Shown: in pieces, positions 19,265 through 28,728 of the stretch | Position numbering within the stretch: the first letter of the stretch is position 1 | Layout: each line of letters starts with the position of its first letter | DNA from: Niastella yeongjuensis | GTDB lineage: Bacteria > Bacteroidota > Bacteroidia > Chitinophagales > Chitinophagaceae | Reading direction: 5' to 3' | DNA length: 64,000 nt | NCBI RefSeq assembly: GCF_900110245.1 | Contig: NZ_FOCZ01000002.1 | Location: 558,001 to 622,000, forward strand | The notes under the pieces: generated by a model | The model's input: only the letters and a program-made list of their open reading frames with translations | Told to the model about the DNA's origin: nothing | Databases searched by the model: none | Translations under genes and position numbers: made by a program

Positions 19265-19377
19265 ATAGATAGGTTGTGGTTAGCGACAATTATTCATTTA
19301 AGGTACCCAATCCCTTGCAATTAACATGCCTTGATGTCATGAAAAATATTTGACAATACCGGGGTCCGGGATTCGCC

Positions 19378-19385
19378 TATCTTTG
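19378..19385 (+). promoter_or_regulatory. Candidate -7 box upstream of the Nif3-family gene
   Basis: TATCTTTG matches TAnnTTTG exactly, 18 bases before the ATG. TTTGACA at 19349-19355 lies upstream but at a longer than usual spacing. Confidence 0.5.
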
Positions 19386-19403
19386 GATACAACCTACTGA
19401 ATT

Positions 19404-20501
19404 ATGAAAATCGCTGATATTATTGCTTTGTTGGAAGCTGTGGCGCCACCTTCGTTACAGGAAAGTTATGACAATGCCGGATTGCTAACCGGTAACCCGG
19501 GCTGGGTCTGTACCGGTGCTCTTTGTACCCTCGACGCAACAGAGGAAGTGGTGAATGAAGCCATACAGCGTGGTTGTAACCTGGTAGTGGCGCATCACCC
19601 TATTATTTTTGGTGGCTTAAAAAAGATCACGGGTAGGAATTATGTAGAGAAGACCATAATAACGGCTATTAAAAATGATATAGCTATTTATGCTATTCAT
19701 ACCAATTTAGACAATGTAATAGACGGCGTGAACGGTATGATGGCGGATAAGCTGGGATTGAAGAACCGCAAGATCCTGTCGCCCAAAGAGGGCACATTGA
19801 AAAAGCTGTACACCTTTGTACCTGTGGAACAGGTGGAGCAGGTGCGGGCAGCCCTGTTTGAAGCCGGAGGCGGCCATATTGGAAATTACAATGAATGCAG
19901 TTTTGGGGCAGAAGGGACGGGTACCTTTAAAGGTGGCGAGGGAACCAATCCCTTTGTGGGCCAGCCGGGTGAACGGCATTATGAAAAGGAGCTTAAGATG
20001 GAGGTCATATTTCCGGCGTACCTGCAAAACAACCTTATCAGGGCTTTGCGTACAGCGCATCCTTACGAAGAAGTGGCGTACGATGTGGTGAACCTGGCCA
20101 ATACGCATCCCGAAATAGGGTCGGGACTGGTAGGCGAGCTGCCGGAAGCGATGCCCGAAGCGGCCTTTTTGAAGCAGTTGAAGCAGGCATTTGACCTGCC
20201 CCTGATCCGCCATACGGCTCTGTCGGGGAAGCCGGTTAAAAAGATCGCCCTGTGCGGGGGTGCGGGTAGCTTCCTGGTTTCCAAGGCTTTAGGGGTAGGG
20301 GCCGACGTTTACATAACCGGGGATATGAAATACCATGAGTTTTTTGATGCCAACGGCCGGCTGATAATTGCTGATATTGGTCATTTTGAAAGTGAGCAAT
20401 TTACCATAGATTTACTGGCTGGGGTTTTGCAGGAAAAATTTCCTACCTTTGCCGTCCTTAAAACGGCTTTAAAAACCAATCCTGTACATTATTTTGTGTG
20501 A
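19404..20501 (+). CDS. Nif3-like dinuclear metal centre protein (YbgI/YqfO type)
   Basis: 365 aa, the longer YqfO-like form. N-terminal half: SYDNAGLLTGNPGW, LVVAHHPIIFGGLKKITG with the metal-binding His pair, and YAIHTNLDNVIDGVN. The middle (~residues 130-240) is the CutA-like insertion of the long forms (LYTFVPVEQVEQVRAALFEA, GHIGNYNECSFG, ALRTAHPYEEVAYDVV). The C-terminal half completes the metal site: DVYITGDMKYHEFFDA and IADIGHFESEQF. Nif3 proteins are hexameric with a dinuclear metal site; some bacterial members are implicated in GTP cyclohydrolase-type or stress functions, but the role is not settled. Conserved residues are intact. Confidence 0.92.
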   Translation: MKIADIIALLEAVAPPSLQESYDNAGLLTGNPGWVCTGALCTLDATEEVVNEAIQRGCNLVVAHHPIIFGGLKKITGRNYVEKTIITAIKNDIAIYAIHTNLDNVIDGVNGMMADKLGLKNRKILSPKEGTLKKLYTFVPVEQVEQVRAALFEAGGGHIGNYNECSFGAEGTGTFKGGEGTNPFVGQPGERHYEKELKMEVIFPAYLQNNLIRALRTAHPYEEVAYDVVNLANTHPEIGSGLVGELPEAMPEAAFLKQLKQAFDLPLIRHTALSGKPVKKIALCGGAGSFLVSKALGVGADVYITGDMKYHEFFDANGRLIIADIGHFESEQFTIDLLAGVLQEKFPTFAVLKTALKTNPVHYFV

Positions 20502-20507
20502 TCCTGC

Positions 20508-20529
20508 CGATCCCGACAAGTCGGGATCG
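20508..20529. terminator. Perfect 10-bp hairpin after the Nif3 gene
   Basis: CGATCCCGAC-AA-GTCGGGATCG, two-base loop, seven bases past the stop. No T run follows, so it may act as a mRNA-end stabiliser or weak terminator. Member of the CCCGAYnnRTCGGG family in this window. Confidence 0.55.
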
Positions 20530-20608
20530 TTGAAGTGAATGACGAAAAATGATCAGGGCGGTGAAGCCGGGGACCTGCTACCATAAACAACAAACTATAA
20601 ATTTCTTT

Positions 20609-21364
20609 ATGGCTAACGTTAAAGATTACTCTGTAGAAGAAAAATTAAGCGCACTCGTTGGATTGCAGAAGGTTGAGTCGAAGATCGACGAGATTCAGAT
20701 CCTGAAAGGGGAGTTGCCAATGGAAGTGAGCGACCTGGAAGATGAAATTCAGGGATTGCATTCCCGCCAGGTTCGTATTGAGGAAGAGATCAACGGCATA
20801 CAGGAGTTTATCAACCAGAAGAAAAACATGATCAAGGAAGCTGAAGCCCTGATCAAAAAATACGAAAAGCAAAGCGAGAACGTAAAGAACAGCCGCGAGT
20901 TTGAGGCCATCAATAAAGAGATTGAAATGCAACAGCTTGAAATAAAGCTGGCCGAAAAACACATTCGCGATGCTAATGAAGAGATCGCCGAAAAAGTAGT
21001 AGTGCTGGATAAAGCTAAAAAGAACATCGCTACCAAAGAAGGCGTGTTAAGCACCAAGAAAGGTGAGCTGGAAAAGATCATCGCCACCAACGAAAAAGAA
21101 GAGAAAGCATTGAACAAACAGGCTTCTGAAGCCCGCGAAAAAGTAGAAGAGCGCCTGTTGCTGTCATACGATCGTATTCGCAAAAACTACCGTAATGGTT
21201 TAGGTGTAGTACCGGTTGAACGCGATGCCTGTGGTGGTTGCTTTAACGCTATCCCCCCTCAACGTCAAAGTGAGATCCGGCAGCGTAAAAAGATCATCGT
21301 TTGCGAAAACTGCGGCCGTATCCTGGTTGACCGCGACCTGTTCGACAGCGTTGAAGTAAAATAA
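20609..21364 (+). CDS. Zinc-ribbon coiled-coil protein (COG1579/C4-type)
   Basis: 251 aa from the ATG at 20609 (MANVKDYSVEEKLSALVGLQ); a 20-residue upstream extension in frame looks untranslated. Residues ~20-185 form a long Glu/Lys-rich coiled coil with heptad pattern. The C-terminus is a four-cysteine zinc ribbon: CGGCFNAIPPQ and CENCGRIL. The family is widespread in bacteria; members resemble a hairpin-shaped nucleic-acid or transcription-associated protein, but no firm activity is known. A terminator follows. Located 107 bp after the Nif3 gene; this pairing is common in Bacteroidota and suggests a shared transcript. Confidence 0.88.
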   Translation: MANVKDYSVEEKLSALVGLQKVESKIDEIQILKGELPMEVSDLEDEIQGLHSRQVRIEEEINGIQEFINQKKNMIKEAEALIKKYEKQSENVKNSREFEAINKEIEMQQLEIKLAEKHIRDANEEIAEKVVVLDKAKKNIATKEGVLSTKKGELEKIIATNEKEEKALNKQASEAREKVEERLLLSYDRIRKNYRNGLGVVPVERDACGGCFNAIPPQRQSEIRQRKKIIVCENCGRILVDRDLFDSVEVK

Positions 21365-21386
21365 GAACTTCCTCAACATAATTATT

Positions 21387-21419
21387 AAGCCCTTCCCGAT
21401 TCATCGGAGGGGCTTTTTT
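21387..21419 (+). terminator. Terminator after the zinc-ribbon gene
   Basis: AAGCCCTTCCCGAT-TC-ATCGGAGGGGCTT (imperfect stem) followed by six T. The stem top is a degenerate CCCGAT/ATCGG hairpin. Confidence 0.9.
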
Positions 21420-21506
21420 CGTTACGTGACTAACTTGTGCCCTGCTTTGGGCGCCGAAGGTATAGTGTAGGCATGAGTTTGTGCCTTAACTCTGTATCTT
21501 GCAGCC

Positions 21507-22997
21507 ATGATTAGCCTGAGGCCAACCTGGTTGGCAGCATTACTGGTTTTACTATCTGTGCCTATGCAGGCCCAAAAAGTATTTGATTTTAACGACCGAT
21601 GCAAACAGGCTTATCATGAAATCATTCAGCTAAAATTGAATAACGGGCAGCAACTGTTAAATGCAGAAAAGACCCAGCACCCCAACAACCTCATCCCTTA
21701 CTTTCTCGAAAATTATATCGACTTCTTTACCCTGTTCTTTAATGAAGACCCGGCGGAGTTCAAAAAGCGATTGCCTAACCGCGATACCCGCCTCGATCTG
21801 ATGGATGAAGGACCGGAGAACTCCCCCTTTCTGTTATTTGCCCGTTCAGTGATCCATTTCCAATGGGCGGCAGTAAGGGTAAAATTCGGTAACAACTGGG
21901 ACGCAGGGTGGGAGTTTCGCCGTTCGTTTTTACAGGTAAAGAACAACCAGCAACAGTTTCCCCGCTTTGCACCCAATAGCCTGTATGCAGGTACTATGCA
22001 GGCAGCTGCCGGCACTATCCCTGATGGTTATAAATGGTTAAGCAATTTGCTGGGCATCAACGGCAACATAAAAAAGGGCATGGGCAAGATCAATACCTTT
22101 TTACAGGGTAGCGATGAGTGGTCGGCGCTTTTTCGCGATGAGGCCATTTTTTACTACTGTTACCTGAAATTTTATGTGGAGAACGACAAAACCGGTGTTT
22201 TTCAGTTTATAGATCAGCAGCACCTTGATGTGGTGAATAACCATCTGTTTGCCTACCTGGCAGCGAACTTAAACCGCAATAGTCAGCAGGCCGAAAAAGC
22301 CGAAGAAATTATAACCGGGTTAAATATGAGCGGCGCTTACCTGGCTATGCCCGTATGGGATATGGAAATGGGTTATGCCAAAGTTCATCACCTTGACCCG
22401 GCTGCCGCCCCTTACCTGGAGCGCTTCATCAATACGTTTAAAGGCCGCTTCTATGTTAAGGATGTATTACAAAAATTAAGCTGGCATTATTACCTGCAGG
22501 GAGATGAGGCAAAGGCACACGCTTATCGCCAGAAGGTCCTGACGAAAGGCACCACCGATTCGGAGGCCGATAAGCAGGCGCAGAAAGAAGCCACTACGAA
22601 TAGCTGGCCCAATAAGTTGCTGTTGCAGGCGCGTATGCTGAACGATGGCGGGTATTACCGGCAGGCCCTTGCCTTGCTACAAGGCAAGAACACGGGAAAT
22701 TTTTCCCTGGCAGAAGAAAAACTCGAATTTGCCTACCGGGCCGGCCGGTTGTATGATGACATTGGGAACGACAGCCTCGCCATCGTATTTTATAAAGAAG
22801 CTATTGAGCTGGGCGAGCAACGCAAAGAACATTTTGCCGCGCGGGCAGCCCTGCAGATCGGGTATATATTTGAGCAACGTGGCGATAAACAAACCGCTAT
22901 CAACTGGTTTCAGCGTTGCCAGAGTATGAAGGACCACGATTTTAAAAATTCGCTCGATGCCAAAGCAAAAGCGGGCATTGCGCGTTGTAAGGAATAG
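21507..22997 (+). CDS. Exported TPR-like protein, unknown function
   Basis: 496 aa, signal peptide ending VPMQAQ. The mature protein is alpha-helical; the C-terminal ~200 residues contain TPR-like pairs (LLLQARMLNDGGYYRQALALL, then YRAGRLYDDIGNDSLAIVFYKEA and QIGYIFEQRGDKQTAINWFQ, each about 34-40 residues). The N-terminal half (NNGQQLLNAEKTQHPNNLIP, DYFTLFF-type helices) resembles proteins of the Iml2/TTC39 superfamily only weakly. It is likely periplasmic and probably a protein-interaction scaffold. A -7-like TATCTTGC lies just before the start. recN follows 82 bp downstream. Confidence 0.65.
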   Translation: MISLRPTWLAALLVLLSVPMQAQKVFDFNDRCKQAYHEIIQLKLNNGQQLLNAEKTQHPNNLIPYFLENYIDFFTLFFNEDPAEFKKRLPNRDTRLDLMDEGPENSPFLLFARSVIHFQWAAVRVKFGNNWDAGWEFRRSFLQVKNNQQQFPRFAPNSLYAGTMQAAAGTIPDGYKWLSNLLGINGNIKKGMGKINTFLQGSDEWSALFRDEAIFYYCYLKFYVENDKTGVFQFIDQQHLDVVNNHLFAYLAANLNRNSQQAEKAEEIITGLNMSGAYLAMPVWDMEMGYAKVHHLDPAAAPYLERFINTFKGRFYVKDVLQKLSWHYYLQGDEAKAHAYRQKVLTKGTTDSEADKQAQKEATTNSWPNKLLLQARMLNDGGYYRQALALLQGKNTGNFSLAEEKLEFAYRAGRLYDDIGNDSLAIVFYKEAIELGEQRKEHFAARAALQIGYIFEQRGDKQTAINWFQRCQSMKDHDFKNSLDAKAKAGIARCKE

Positions 22998-23049
22998 CTG
23001 TAAGCTGTATTTGGGGAAAACCGGGTTATATAAAGTCCATGATCGCAAT

Positions 23050-23057
23050 TATATTTG
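23050..23057 (+). promoter_or_regulatory. Candidate -7 box for recN
   Basis: TATATTTG matches TAnnTTTG exactly and lies 22 bases before the GTG start at 23080. It also argues against longer in-frame starts upstream. Confidence 0.5.
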
Positions 23058-23079
23058 TTACGTTCAAATAGTAAGTACC

Positions 23080-24738
23080 GTGCTTAAAAAACTTTTCATA
23101 CAGAACTACGCTATTATTGACGAGATAGAGATCGACTTCTCGCAAAAGCTGAATATAATCACCGGGGAAACCGGTGCCGGTAAATCGATCTTAATGGGCG
23201 CTCTGTCATTGATCCTTGGCGACCGCATCGATACATCGGTATTACAGAGCCGTGATAAGAAATGCTTTGTGGAGGGCACCTTTGAAATTGGTGAGAAGAA
23301 AGCCGTAAAAGCCTTTTTACGCGAGCAGGACCTCGATGTGGAAGACGAACTGGTGATCCGCCGCGAAATAGGCAGCAATGGCAAATCAAGGGCCTTTGTA
23401 AACGATACGCCCGTTAACCTGGAACAACTCCGTCAGTTAAGCTCTATGCTGGTTGACCTGCATCGCCAGTTCGATACACTGGAACTGGGGGAACGCGATT
23501 TTCAACGGCAGGTGTTGGATGCATTGGCCGGACACGGTGATGTATTGCAACAATACCAGGGCGCTTATACCCAATACCAAAAGGCGCAACACGAGCTTAC
23601 CCAGTTACAACAACAGAAAGACCAGTTCACCAAAGAATACGACTATAACAAGTTTTTATTTGATGAACTGCATGAGGCGGCATTGAAAGAAAATGAACTG
23701 GAAGAAGCCGATGCAACCCTCAAACTGCTGAGTAATGCAGAAGGCATAAAGACCGCATTGGGTAAAGTGGCTTATGAACTAAGCGAAGGCGAGTCGCCCA
23801 TAGTGCAACAGCTGAAATCATTATACAATCAGTTAAGTGCGTTCAGCGATAACCATCCCGGTATGCCGGCATTGGTGCAACGGTTGTTGTCGGCACAAAT
23901 AGAATTGCAGGATATTGCCGATGAAGTGGAGCGTATAAACGACCAGGTACAACACGATCCGCAGAAAATAGAGCAGCTGAACGATCGTATTTCAATCGGT
24001 TACAAACTGTTGAAGAAACACGCCGTGCATACTACGCAGGAACTGCTGGCCATCAAAGATTCCCTGGAGCAAAAATTGCAGGCGGTGTTGAATATCGATG
24101 AGGCTATTCAAAGCAAAGAAAAAACAGCCCAGCAATTAATGCAAAAAGCTATAGAGCTGTCAACAAAGCTAACGGCCAACCGGATTAAACAGGTGAAGCC
24201 CCTGCAGGATAAAGTAAATAAATTATTAGCCCAGGTAGGTATGCCCAATGCGCGATTACAGGTAGATATAACGCCACTGGCCAACCTGCAGATAACCGGA
24301 CAGGATGATATTGAATTCCTGTTCGATGCCAATAAAAGCAACCGCTTTGAGCCCATACGTAAAGTGGCATCGGGTGGTGAATTGAGCAGGCTGATGCTTT
24401 GCATAAAATCGCTGGTGGCCCAATCGCTCGATCTGCCCACGCTCATCTTCGATGAAATAGATACCGGTATTTCAGGCGAGGCTGCCAAACAGGTTGGTAT
24501 CATTATGAAAGACCTGGCCCGCAAACGCCAGGTGTTCAGCATAACCCACCAACCGCAAATTGCAGGAAAGGCAGATGCCCATTATTTTGTTTACAAGGAT
24601 ATCAAGGGCAATTCCATTAAAACGAACATCAAATTACTGTCGCAGGAAGAGCGGATAACCGCCATCGCTAAAATGTTAAGTGGCGAAAAGCCCACTGCTG
24701 CTGCATTGGAAAACGCCCGTGAAATGGTGATGAATTAA
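23080..24738 (+). CDS. recN: DNA repair ATPase RecN
   Basis: 552 aa from a GTG at 23080 (VLKKLFIQNYAIIDEIEIDF), the family's normal N-terminus; the frame is open upstream to 22957 but overlaps the preceding gene and a promoter box. RecN is an SMC-like ATPase of double-strand break repair. Walker A GETGAGKS is near residue 35. A long coiled-coil middle (~160-370) is visible. The C-terminal lobe has the signature VASGGELSRLMLCIKSL, Walker B TLIFDEIDTGISGEAA, and the His-loop SITHQPQIAGKADAH. Length is usual (550-570). Confidence 0.96.
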   Translation: MLKKLFIQNYAIIDEIEIDFSQKLNIITGETGAGKSILMGALSLILGDRIDTSVLQSRDKKCFVEGTFEIGEKKAVKAFLREQDLDVEDELVIRREIGSNGKSRAFVNDTPVNLEQLRQLSSMLVDLHRQFDTLELGERDFQRQVLDALAGHGDVLQQYQGAYTQYQKAQHELTQLQQQKDQFTKEYDYNKFLFDELHEAALKENELEEADATLKLLSNAEGIKTALGKVAYELSEGESPIVQQLKSLYNQLSAFSDNHPGMPALVQRLLSAQIELQDIADEVERINDQVQHDPQKIEQLNDRISIGYKLLKKHAVHTTQELLAIKDSLEQKLQAVLNIDEAIQSKEKTAQQLMQKAIELSTKLTANRIKQVKPLQDKVNKLLAQVGMPNARLQVDITPLANLQITGQDDIEFLFDANKSNRFEPIRKVASGGELSRLMLCIKSLVAQSLDLPTLIFDEIDTGISGEAAKQVGIIMKDLARKRQVFSITHQPQIAGKADAHYFVYKDIKGNSIKTNIKLLSQEERITAIAKMLSGEKPTAAALENAREMVMN

Positions 24739-24785
24739 TGGAAATGATGTTAATTTGCCGTTCCTAAATTTAAAATCAAAATTCT

Positions 24786-25598
24786 ATGTCATATAACCTG
24801 CTTAAAGGAAAGAAAGGAATCATTTTCGGCGCTTTGGATGAAAAGTCGATTGCCTGGAGAACAGCGTTGCGTTGTCATGAGGAAGGTGCTCAGCTGGTAT
24901 TGACCAACGCTCCGGTGGCCCTGCGGATGGGAGAGATCAATAAGCTGGCGGAAGCAGTAAACGCGCCTGTTATTGGCGCTGATGTGACCAATATGGACGA
25001 TCTGAAGAATTTATTCGAAGGCGCCATGAAACACTTTGGCGGTAAAATAGATTTCGTATTGCATTCAGTTGGCATGAGCCTGAACGTTCGTAAGAACAAG
25101 CCTTATACCGAAATAGACTACGGATTTAATCAAAAGACTTTAGATATATCGGCTATGTCGTTGCACCGGGTGCTGCGTACGGCCTGGGACCTGGATGCCA
25201 TCAGTGATTGGGGCAGCGTGGTAGCATTGACTTATATCGCTGCACAACGTGTATTCCCTGATTATAACGAAATGGCCGATGCGAAAGCATTGCTCGAAGG
25301 CGTTTCCCGCAACTTTGGCTATCACTACGGCGTAAAGAAAAAAGTACGTATCAATACCGTGTCACAATCTCCTACGCAAACAACCGCCGGTAGTGGAGTG
25401 AAGGGATTTGATGGCTTTATTTCCTATGCTGAAAAAATGAGCCCGCTGGGTAATGCTACAGCTGACCAATGTGCTGATTATTGCGTAACCCTGTTCAGCG
25501 ATCTGACGAAGATGGTTACCATGCAGAACCTGTTCCATGACGGCGGTTTCTCCTTTACCGGAGTTACACCGGCTGTTATTGAGCAAATGGGGAATTAG
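24786..25598 (+). CDS. fabI: Enoyl-[acyl-carrier-protein] reductase (NADH)
   Basis: 270 aa. SDR fold; it reduces trans-2-enoyl-ACP, the last step of each fatty-acid elongation cycle. N-terminal cofactor segment GKKGIIFGALDEKSIAW with the FabI-type variant of the glycine motif. Active site TYIAAQRVFPDYNEMADAK carries both FabI tyrosines and the Y-x6-K arrangement. IDFVLHSVGMS and SQSPTQTTAGSGVKGFD are also typical. Length close to E. coli FabI (262). It lies 47 bp after recN in the same direction and may share its transcript. A terminator-like stem follows. Confidence 0.96.
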   Translation: MSYNLLKGKKGIIFGALDEKSIAWRTALRCHEEGAQLVLTNAPVALRMGEINKLAEAVNAPVIGADVTNMDDLKNLFEGAMKHFGGKIDFVLHSVGMSLNVRKNKPYTEIDYGFNQKTLDISAMSLHRVLRTAWDLDAISDWGSVVALTYIAAQRVFPDYNEMADAKALLEGVSRNFGYHYGVKKKVRINTVSQSPTQTTAGSGVKGFDGFISYAEKMSPLGNATADQCADYCVTLFSDLTKMVTMQNLFHDGGFSFTGVTPAVIEQMGN

Positions 25599-25600
25599 GA

Positions 25601-25770
25601 TGCAGGAAATAGGAATTAAGATATAAGAAATAAGATATTCACGAGAGGGCAGCACACTGAATGGGTGGCTGGCCCTCTTTTTTTGCTTGCTATTGCCCTG
25701 CAGGTTGCACAGGAAGTTCTTCCCACGTCTTACTTCATACCTCCTGCCTCTTACATCTTACTTCGGGGTG
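25601..25770. repeat. AT-rich word repeats around a terminator-like stem downstream of fabI
   Basis: Words of the type GGAAATAGGAATTAAGA / TAAGAAATAAGATATTC occur at 25606-25640 and their mirrored form (CTTACTTCATACCTCCTGCC, TCTTACATCTTACTTC) at 25729-25766. Between them AGAGGGC (25644-25650) pairs with GCCCTCT (25672-25678), followed by a T-rich tract: a likely terminator for fabI. The same mirrored-arm design is seen near 41003. Confidence 0.6.
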
Positions 25771-25839
25771 CCCCGCAGAGGCCAAAAAAAACCGCCCGCT
25801 TTACAGCGACCGGTTTGCACTATTTTTTAGCCATGGGCT

Positions 25840-26061
25840 TTAATACTCATCTTCATTAAAGAAGAAGTCATCCTGACTTGGGTAATCCGGCCAGATGTCT
25901 TCAATACCTTCATAAATTTCACCTTCATCTTCAAGTTCCTGAAGATTTTCTACCACTTCAATGGGTGCACCGCTACGGATCGCGTAGTCAATCAACTCAT
26001 CTTTGGTGGCAGGCCACGGTGCATCTTCGAGATAGGATGCAAGTTCTAATGTCCAAAACAT
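25840..26061 (-). CDS. DUF2795-type small acidic protein
   Basis: 73 aa, ATG start. MFWTLELASYLEDAPWPATK followed by DELIDYAIRSGAP, then EVVENLQELEDEGEIYEG and an acidic C-terminus (DFFFNEDEY). The protein is almost certainly real: it matches the conserved DUF2795-like small proteins of Bacteroidota, in which the AxYLxDxxWPATKDEL block is the hallmark. Cytoplasmic, strongly acidic, no catalytic residues apparent; function not known. Stands alone between fabI and the ABC gene. Confidence 0.85.
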   Translation of the reverse strand: MFWTLELASYLEDAPWPATKDELIDYAIRSGAPIEVVENLQELEDEGEIYEGIEDIWPDYPSQDDFFFNEDEY

Positions 26062-26297
26062 GTGGTTATCCTGTTTAAAGTTTTAAATCCACGAAACGTT
26101 ACCGAATCAAGGGAGGGAGAACATGGATTCCTTACCCCTCAATTTTTCGCAAAAGTAACCCTCCTGACGAAAAAACCAAATCTATCTTTGAAAGATAATG
26201 GAAGGAATTCTTAAAAAGTTTCCCCAAACGGATACTATGAACGGGAAGCCAATGGTTTGTAGTATCTTGACCCCATATTAGAAGTAATTCACAACAC

Positions 26298-26951
26298 ATG
26301 TTAACAGCGACAAATATTCAAAAATATTATGGCCAGTTATGGGTTTTGAAGGGAGTAGACCTGGAAATAAAACAGGGCGAAATTGCCAGTATTGTAGGGC
26401 CTTCCGGCTCGGGAAAAAGTACGTTGTTACACATTTTAGGCACCCTCGACAAGCCCGATAAAGGGGAGGTGGTGGTAGGAAATGAGCGCATTAATTTCCT
26501 GAATGAGAGGCGGATGGCGGCTTTTCGCAACCAGCATGTGGGGTTTGTGTTCCAGTTTCACCACCTTTTACCCGAATTTTCCGCCCTGGAGAATGTTTGT
26601 ATACCCGGCTGGATGGCCGGCCGAAGCAAAAAAGAAGTGGCAGACCATGCTTTATCGTTATTACAAATGTTGGGATTGGAAAAACGCATCGATAATAAAC
26701 CCAATCAGTTATCGGGTGGCGAGCAACAACGGGTAGCTGTGGCCCGCGCCCTCATCAATAAACCTGCTATAATTTTTGCCGATGAACCAACCGGCAACCT
26801 CGATTCGGCCAATGCCCGCGAACTGCATCAACTGTTCTTTACCCTGCGCCAGCAGTTCAATCAAACCTTTTTAATAGTTACGCATAACGAAGAACTGGCC
26901 CAAATGAGCGACAGATTATTGCACATGAAGGATGGCAAAATTGTGCAATAG
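26298..26951 (+). CDS. lolD: ABC transporter ATP-binding protein, LolD-like
   Basis: 217 aa. Complete nucleotide-binding domain: Walker [17 protein letters not shown]-loop [18 protein letters not shown], signature [15 protein letters not shown], Walker [13 protein letters not shown], and His switch VTHNEELA. The short length and the [12 protein letters not shown] motif place it in the LolD branch of the MacB/o228 family, which extracts lipoproteins from the inner membrane with LolC/E. No permease gene is adjacent, which is common in Bacteroidota, so the partner is elsewhere; the symbol is a best guess. Confidence 0.85.
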   Translation: MLTATNIQKYYGQLWVLKGVDLEIKQGEIASIVGPSGSGKSTLLHILGTLDKPDKGEVVVGNERINFLNERRMAAFRNQHVGFVFQFHHLLPEFSALENVCIPGWMAGRSKKEVADHALSLLQMLGLEKRIDNKPNQLSGGEQQRVAVARALINKPAIIFADEPTGNLDSANARELHQLFFTLRQQFNQTFLIVTHNEELAQMSDRLLHMKDGKIVQ

Positions 26952-26986
26952 GGATAACATATACGTGCCGGTTATAATGTCATTGG

Positions 26987-27550
26987 CTAATTGATCCTGG
27001 GTTTCCAGGGAATTTCTTCTACATTCATCTGATGGCCGGTATACCGGGCCAGCACGAATAAATAATCGCTGAGTCGATTGAGGTATTTCAGAATGACCGG
27101 TTCTATTTCTTCGCTTTCCTGGTCAAGGCGTACGCAACAACGCTCAGCCCGGCGACAAACGCAGCGGGCTATGTGCAATTGCGATAACACCGGATGACCA
27201 CCGGGCAGAATAAAGCTCTTCATGGGCGGTATAACCTCATTCATGCGGTCCATTTCCTTTTCGAGCAGGGTAATATCTTCTTCCTTCAGATCGGGAATGC
27301 GCATTTTAGGCTCTTTAACCGGATCGCAGGCCAGGGAGGCATTCATCGTAAACAACCGGTCCTGTACCTCCGCCAGTAAATTGCGGGCGGCTTCTTCGGT
27401 AAGCAGATCGCGGCATAAACCTATCCATGAACTTAATTCATCAACGGTACCATACGCTTCAATACGCAGGTGTGATTTAGGCACTTTTGTTCCGCCAATT
27501 AATGAGGTAGAACCTTTGTCTCCGGTTTTAGTATATATCTTTTGAGCCAT
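26987..27550 (-). CDS. Cob(I)alamin adenosyltransferase, PduO type
   Basis: 187 aa. It transfers adenosyl from ATP to cob(I)alamin to make adenosylcobalamin. N-terminal ATP-binding motif YTKTGDKGSTSLIGGTKVPK (T-G-D-x-G), then RIEAYGTVDELSSWIGL; C-terminal cobalamin-side motif ARCVCRRAERCCVRL and LNRLSDYLFVLARY. All family blocks are present. With the B12 riboswitch upstream of metE it indicates that the organism uses B12. Convergent with the lolD-like gene. Confidence 0.93.
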   Translation of the reverse strand: MAQKIYTKTGDKGSTSLIGGTKVPKSHLRIEAYGTVDELSSWIGLCRDLLTEEAARNLLAEVQDRLFTMNASLACDPVKEPKMRIPDLKEEDITLLEKEMDRMNEVIPPMKSFILPGGHPVLSQLHIARCVCRRAERCCVRLDQESEEIEPVILKYLNRLSDYLFVLARYTGHQMNVEEIPWKPRIN

Positions 27551-27590
27551 GATTGTTAATGTTGATTAGGTAACAGGCAATGGTGAAAAA

Positions 27591-27714
27591 GGGCAGAAGG
27601 CAGAGAACCGCGACGCGGCAATTGTGAATGGTCATTGGTGAGTGAAATCCCGACATTGCCAGACTCCTGAAAATCCGCGAGCCCAGTCACTACTGACAAC
27701 TCACCACTCACTTA
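27591..27714. repeat. Partial composite repeat, copy B
   Basis: GGGCAGAAGGCAGAG (27591-27605) followed by the palindrome CCGCGACGCGG (27608-27618). No mirrored GGCAGAR arm is present; instead GGTGAGTG (27640s) is answered by ACAACTCACCACTCAC (27697-27712). Confidence 0.55.
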
Positions 27715-28422
27715 TCAACTTGTCAGCTCGCCAATACCCACCTTCACCTTATCACTCTCGATCAACCCATCACGTAACCGCACAATCCGGTGTGCATGAT
27801 TCGCTATATCTTCCTCATGCGTAACCAGTACCACGGTGTTGCCGGCAGCTTGTATTTCGCCGAAGATCTGCATGATCTCTATGGAAGTTTTAGTGTCCAG
27901 GTTACCTGTAGGTTCGTCAGCAAGGATAAGCGAAGGATTATTTACCAGGGCGCGGGCAATGGCCACACGCTGACACTGACCGCCCGATAATTCATTGGGC
28001 TTGTGATGGCTTCTTTCTTCCAGCCCCACCTTTTTAATCACTTCCATGGCCATTTCAGTCCGTTCCTTTCGCGAAACACCGGCATATACCAGTGGTAAGG
28101 CTACGTTTTCCAGTGCAGTAAGCCGGGGAAGCAGATTGAATTGCTGAAATACAAAGCCGATCTCCTTATTACGCACATCGGCCAGGTTATCGTCGGCCAT
28201 TTTACTTACGTCCTGTCCGTTCAAAACATACTGGCCGCCCGATGGGGAATCCAGGCAGCCAAGAATATTCATCAGGGTACTTTTGCCGGAACCGGATGGT
28301 CCCATCAGGGCTACATATTCATTTTTATGAATATCCAGGTCAATGCCTTTCAAAACCTGCAATTCCTGTTTACCCATGAAGTAGCTCTTACGAATACCTT
28401 CCAGATGAATGATTGAACTCAT
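27715..28422 (-). CDS. ABC transporter ATP-binding protein, MacB/FtsE-like
   Basis: 235 aa. Walker [17 protein letters not shown]-loop [18 protein letters not shown], signature [15 protein letters not shown] (Cys in place of the usual Gln after GG-Q), Walker [13 protein letters not shown], His switch VTHEEDIA. The MacB-type subfamily partners with a permease containing a periplasmic MacB domain for export of macrolides, peptides or lipoproteins. No permease lies next to it. gatC ends 9 bp upstream of its start, so the two are likely co-transcribed, although functionally unrelated. Confidence 0.9.
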   Translation of the reverse strand: MSSIIHLEGIRKSYFMGKQELQVLKGIDLDIHKNEYVALMGPSGSGKSTLMNILGCLDSPSGGQYVLNGQDVSKMADDNLADVRNKEIGFVFQQFNLLPRLTALENVALPLVYAGVSRKERTEMAMEVIKKVGLEERSHHKPNELSGGQCQRVAIARALVNNPSLILADEPTGNLDTKTSIEIMQIFGEIQAAGNTVVLVTHEEDIANHAHRIVRLRDGLIESDKVKVGIGELTS

Positions 28423-28431
28423 AGAATCAGT

Positions 28432-28728
28432 TTATTCCTGTTTTTTAATAACCTTGGGCACTTTAAAGAACGTACCGTCTGAGTCGGGTGCGTTTTTAAG
28501 GGCTTCTTCGCGGGTTATGGAGCCTTTTACCTGGTCCTCGCGTAATATATTGATGGCATCGGTCATATGTAAAAGCGGTTCCACCCCTTCCGTATTCACT
28601 TCATTCAGTTTGTCGACAAAATGAATCATTCGTTGCAGGTCTTTCTTTATTATTTCTTTTTCCTGCTCGTTAAACTGCAGTCGGGCCAGGTTGGCCAGGT
28701 TCTGTACCAATGCGTCATTTACTTCCAT
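28432..28728 (-). CDS. gatC: Asp-tRNA(Asn)/Glu-tRNA(Gln) amidotransferase subunit C
   Basis: 98 aa, normal GatC length. LANLARLQFNEQEKEIIKKD, then the conserved MIHFVDKLNEVNTEGVEPLL and the C-terminal LREDQVKGSITREEALKNAP. GatC is the small scaffold of the GatCAB complex that amidates mischarged tRNAs; gatA and gatB are not in this window. Followed 9 bp later by an ABC ATPase gene. Confidence 0.93.
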   Translation of the reverse strand: MEVNDALVQNLANLARLQFNEQEKEIIKKDLQRMIHFVDKLNEVNTEGVEPLLHMTDAINILREDQVKGSITREEALKNAPDSDGTFFKVPKVIKKQE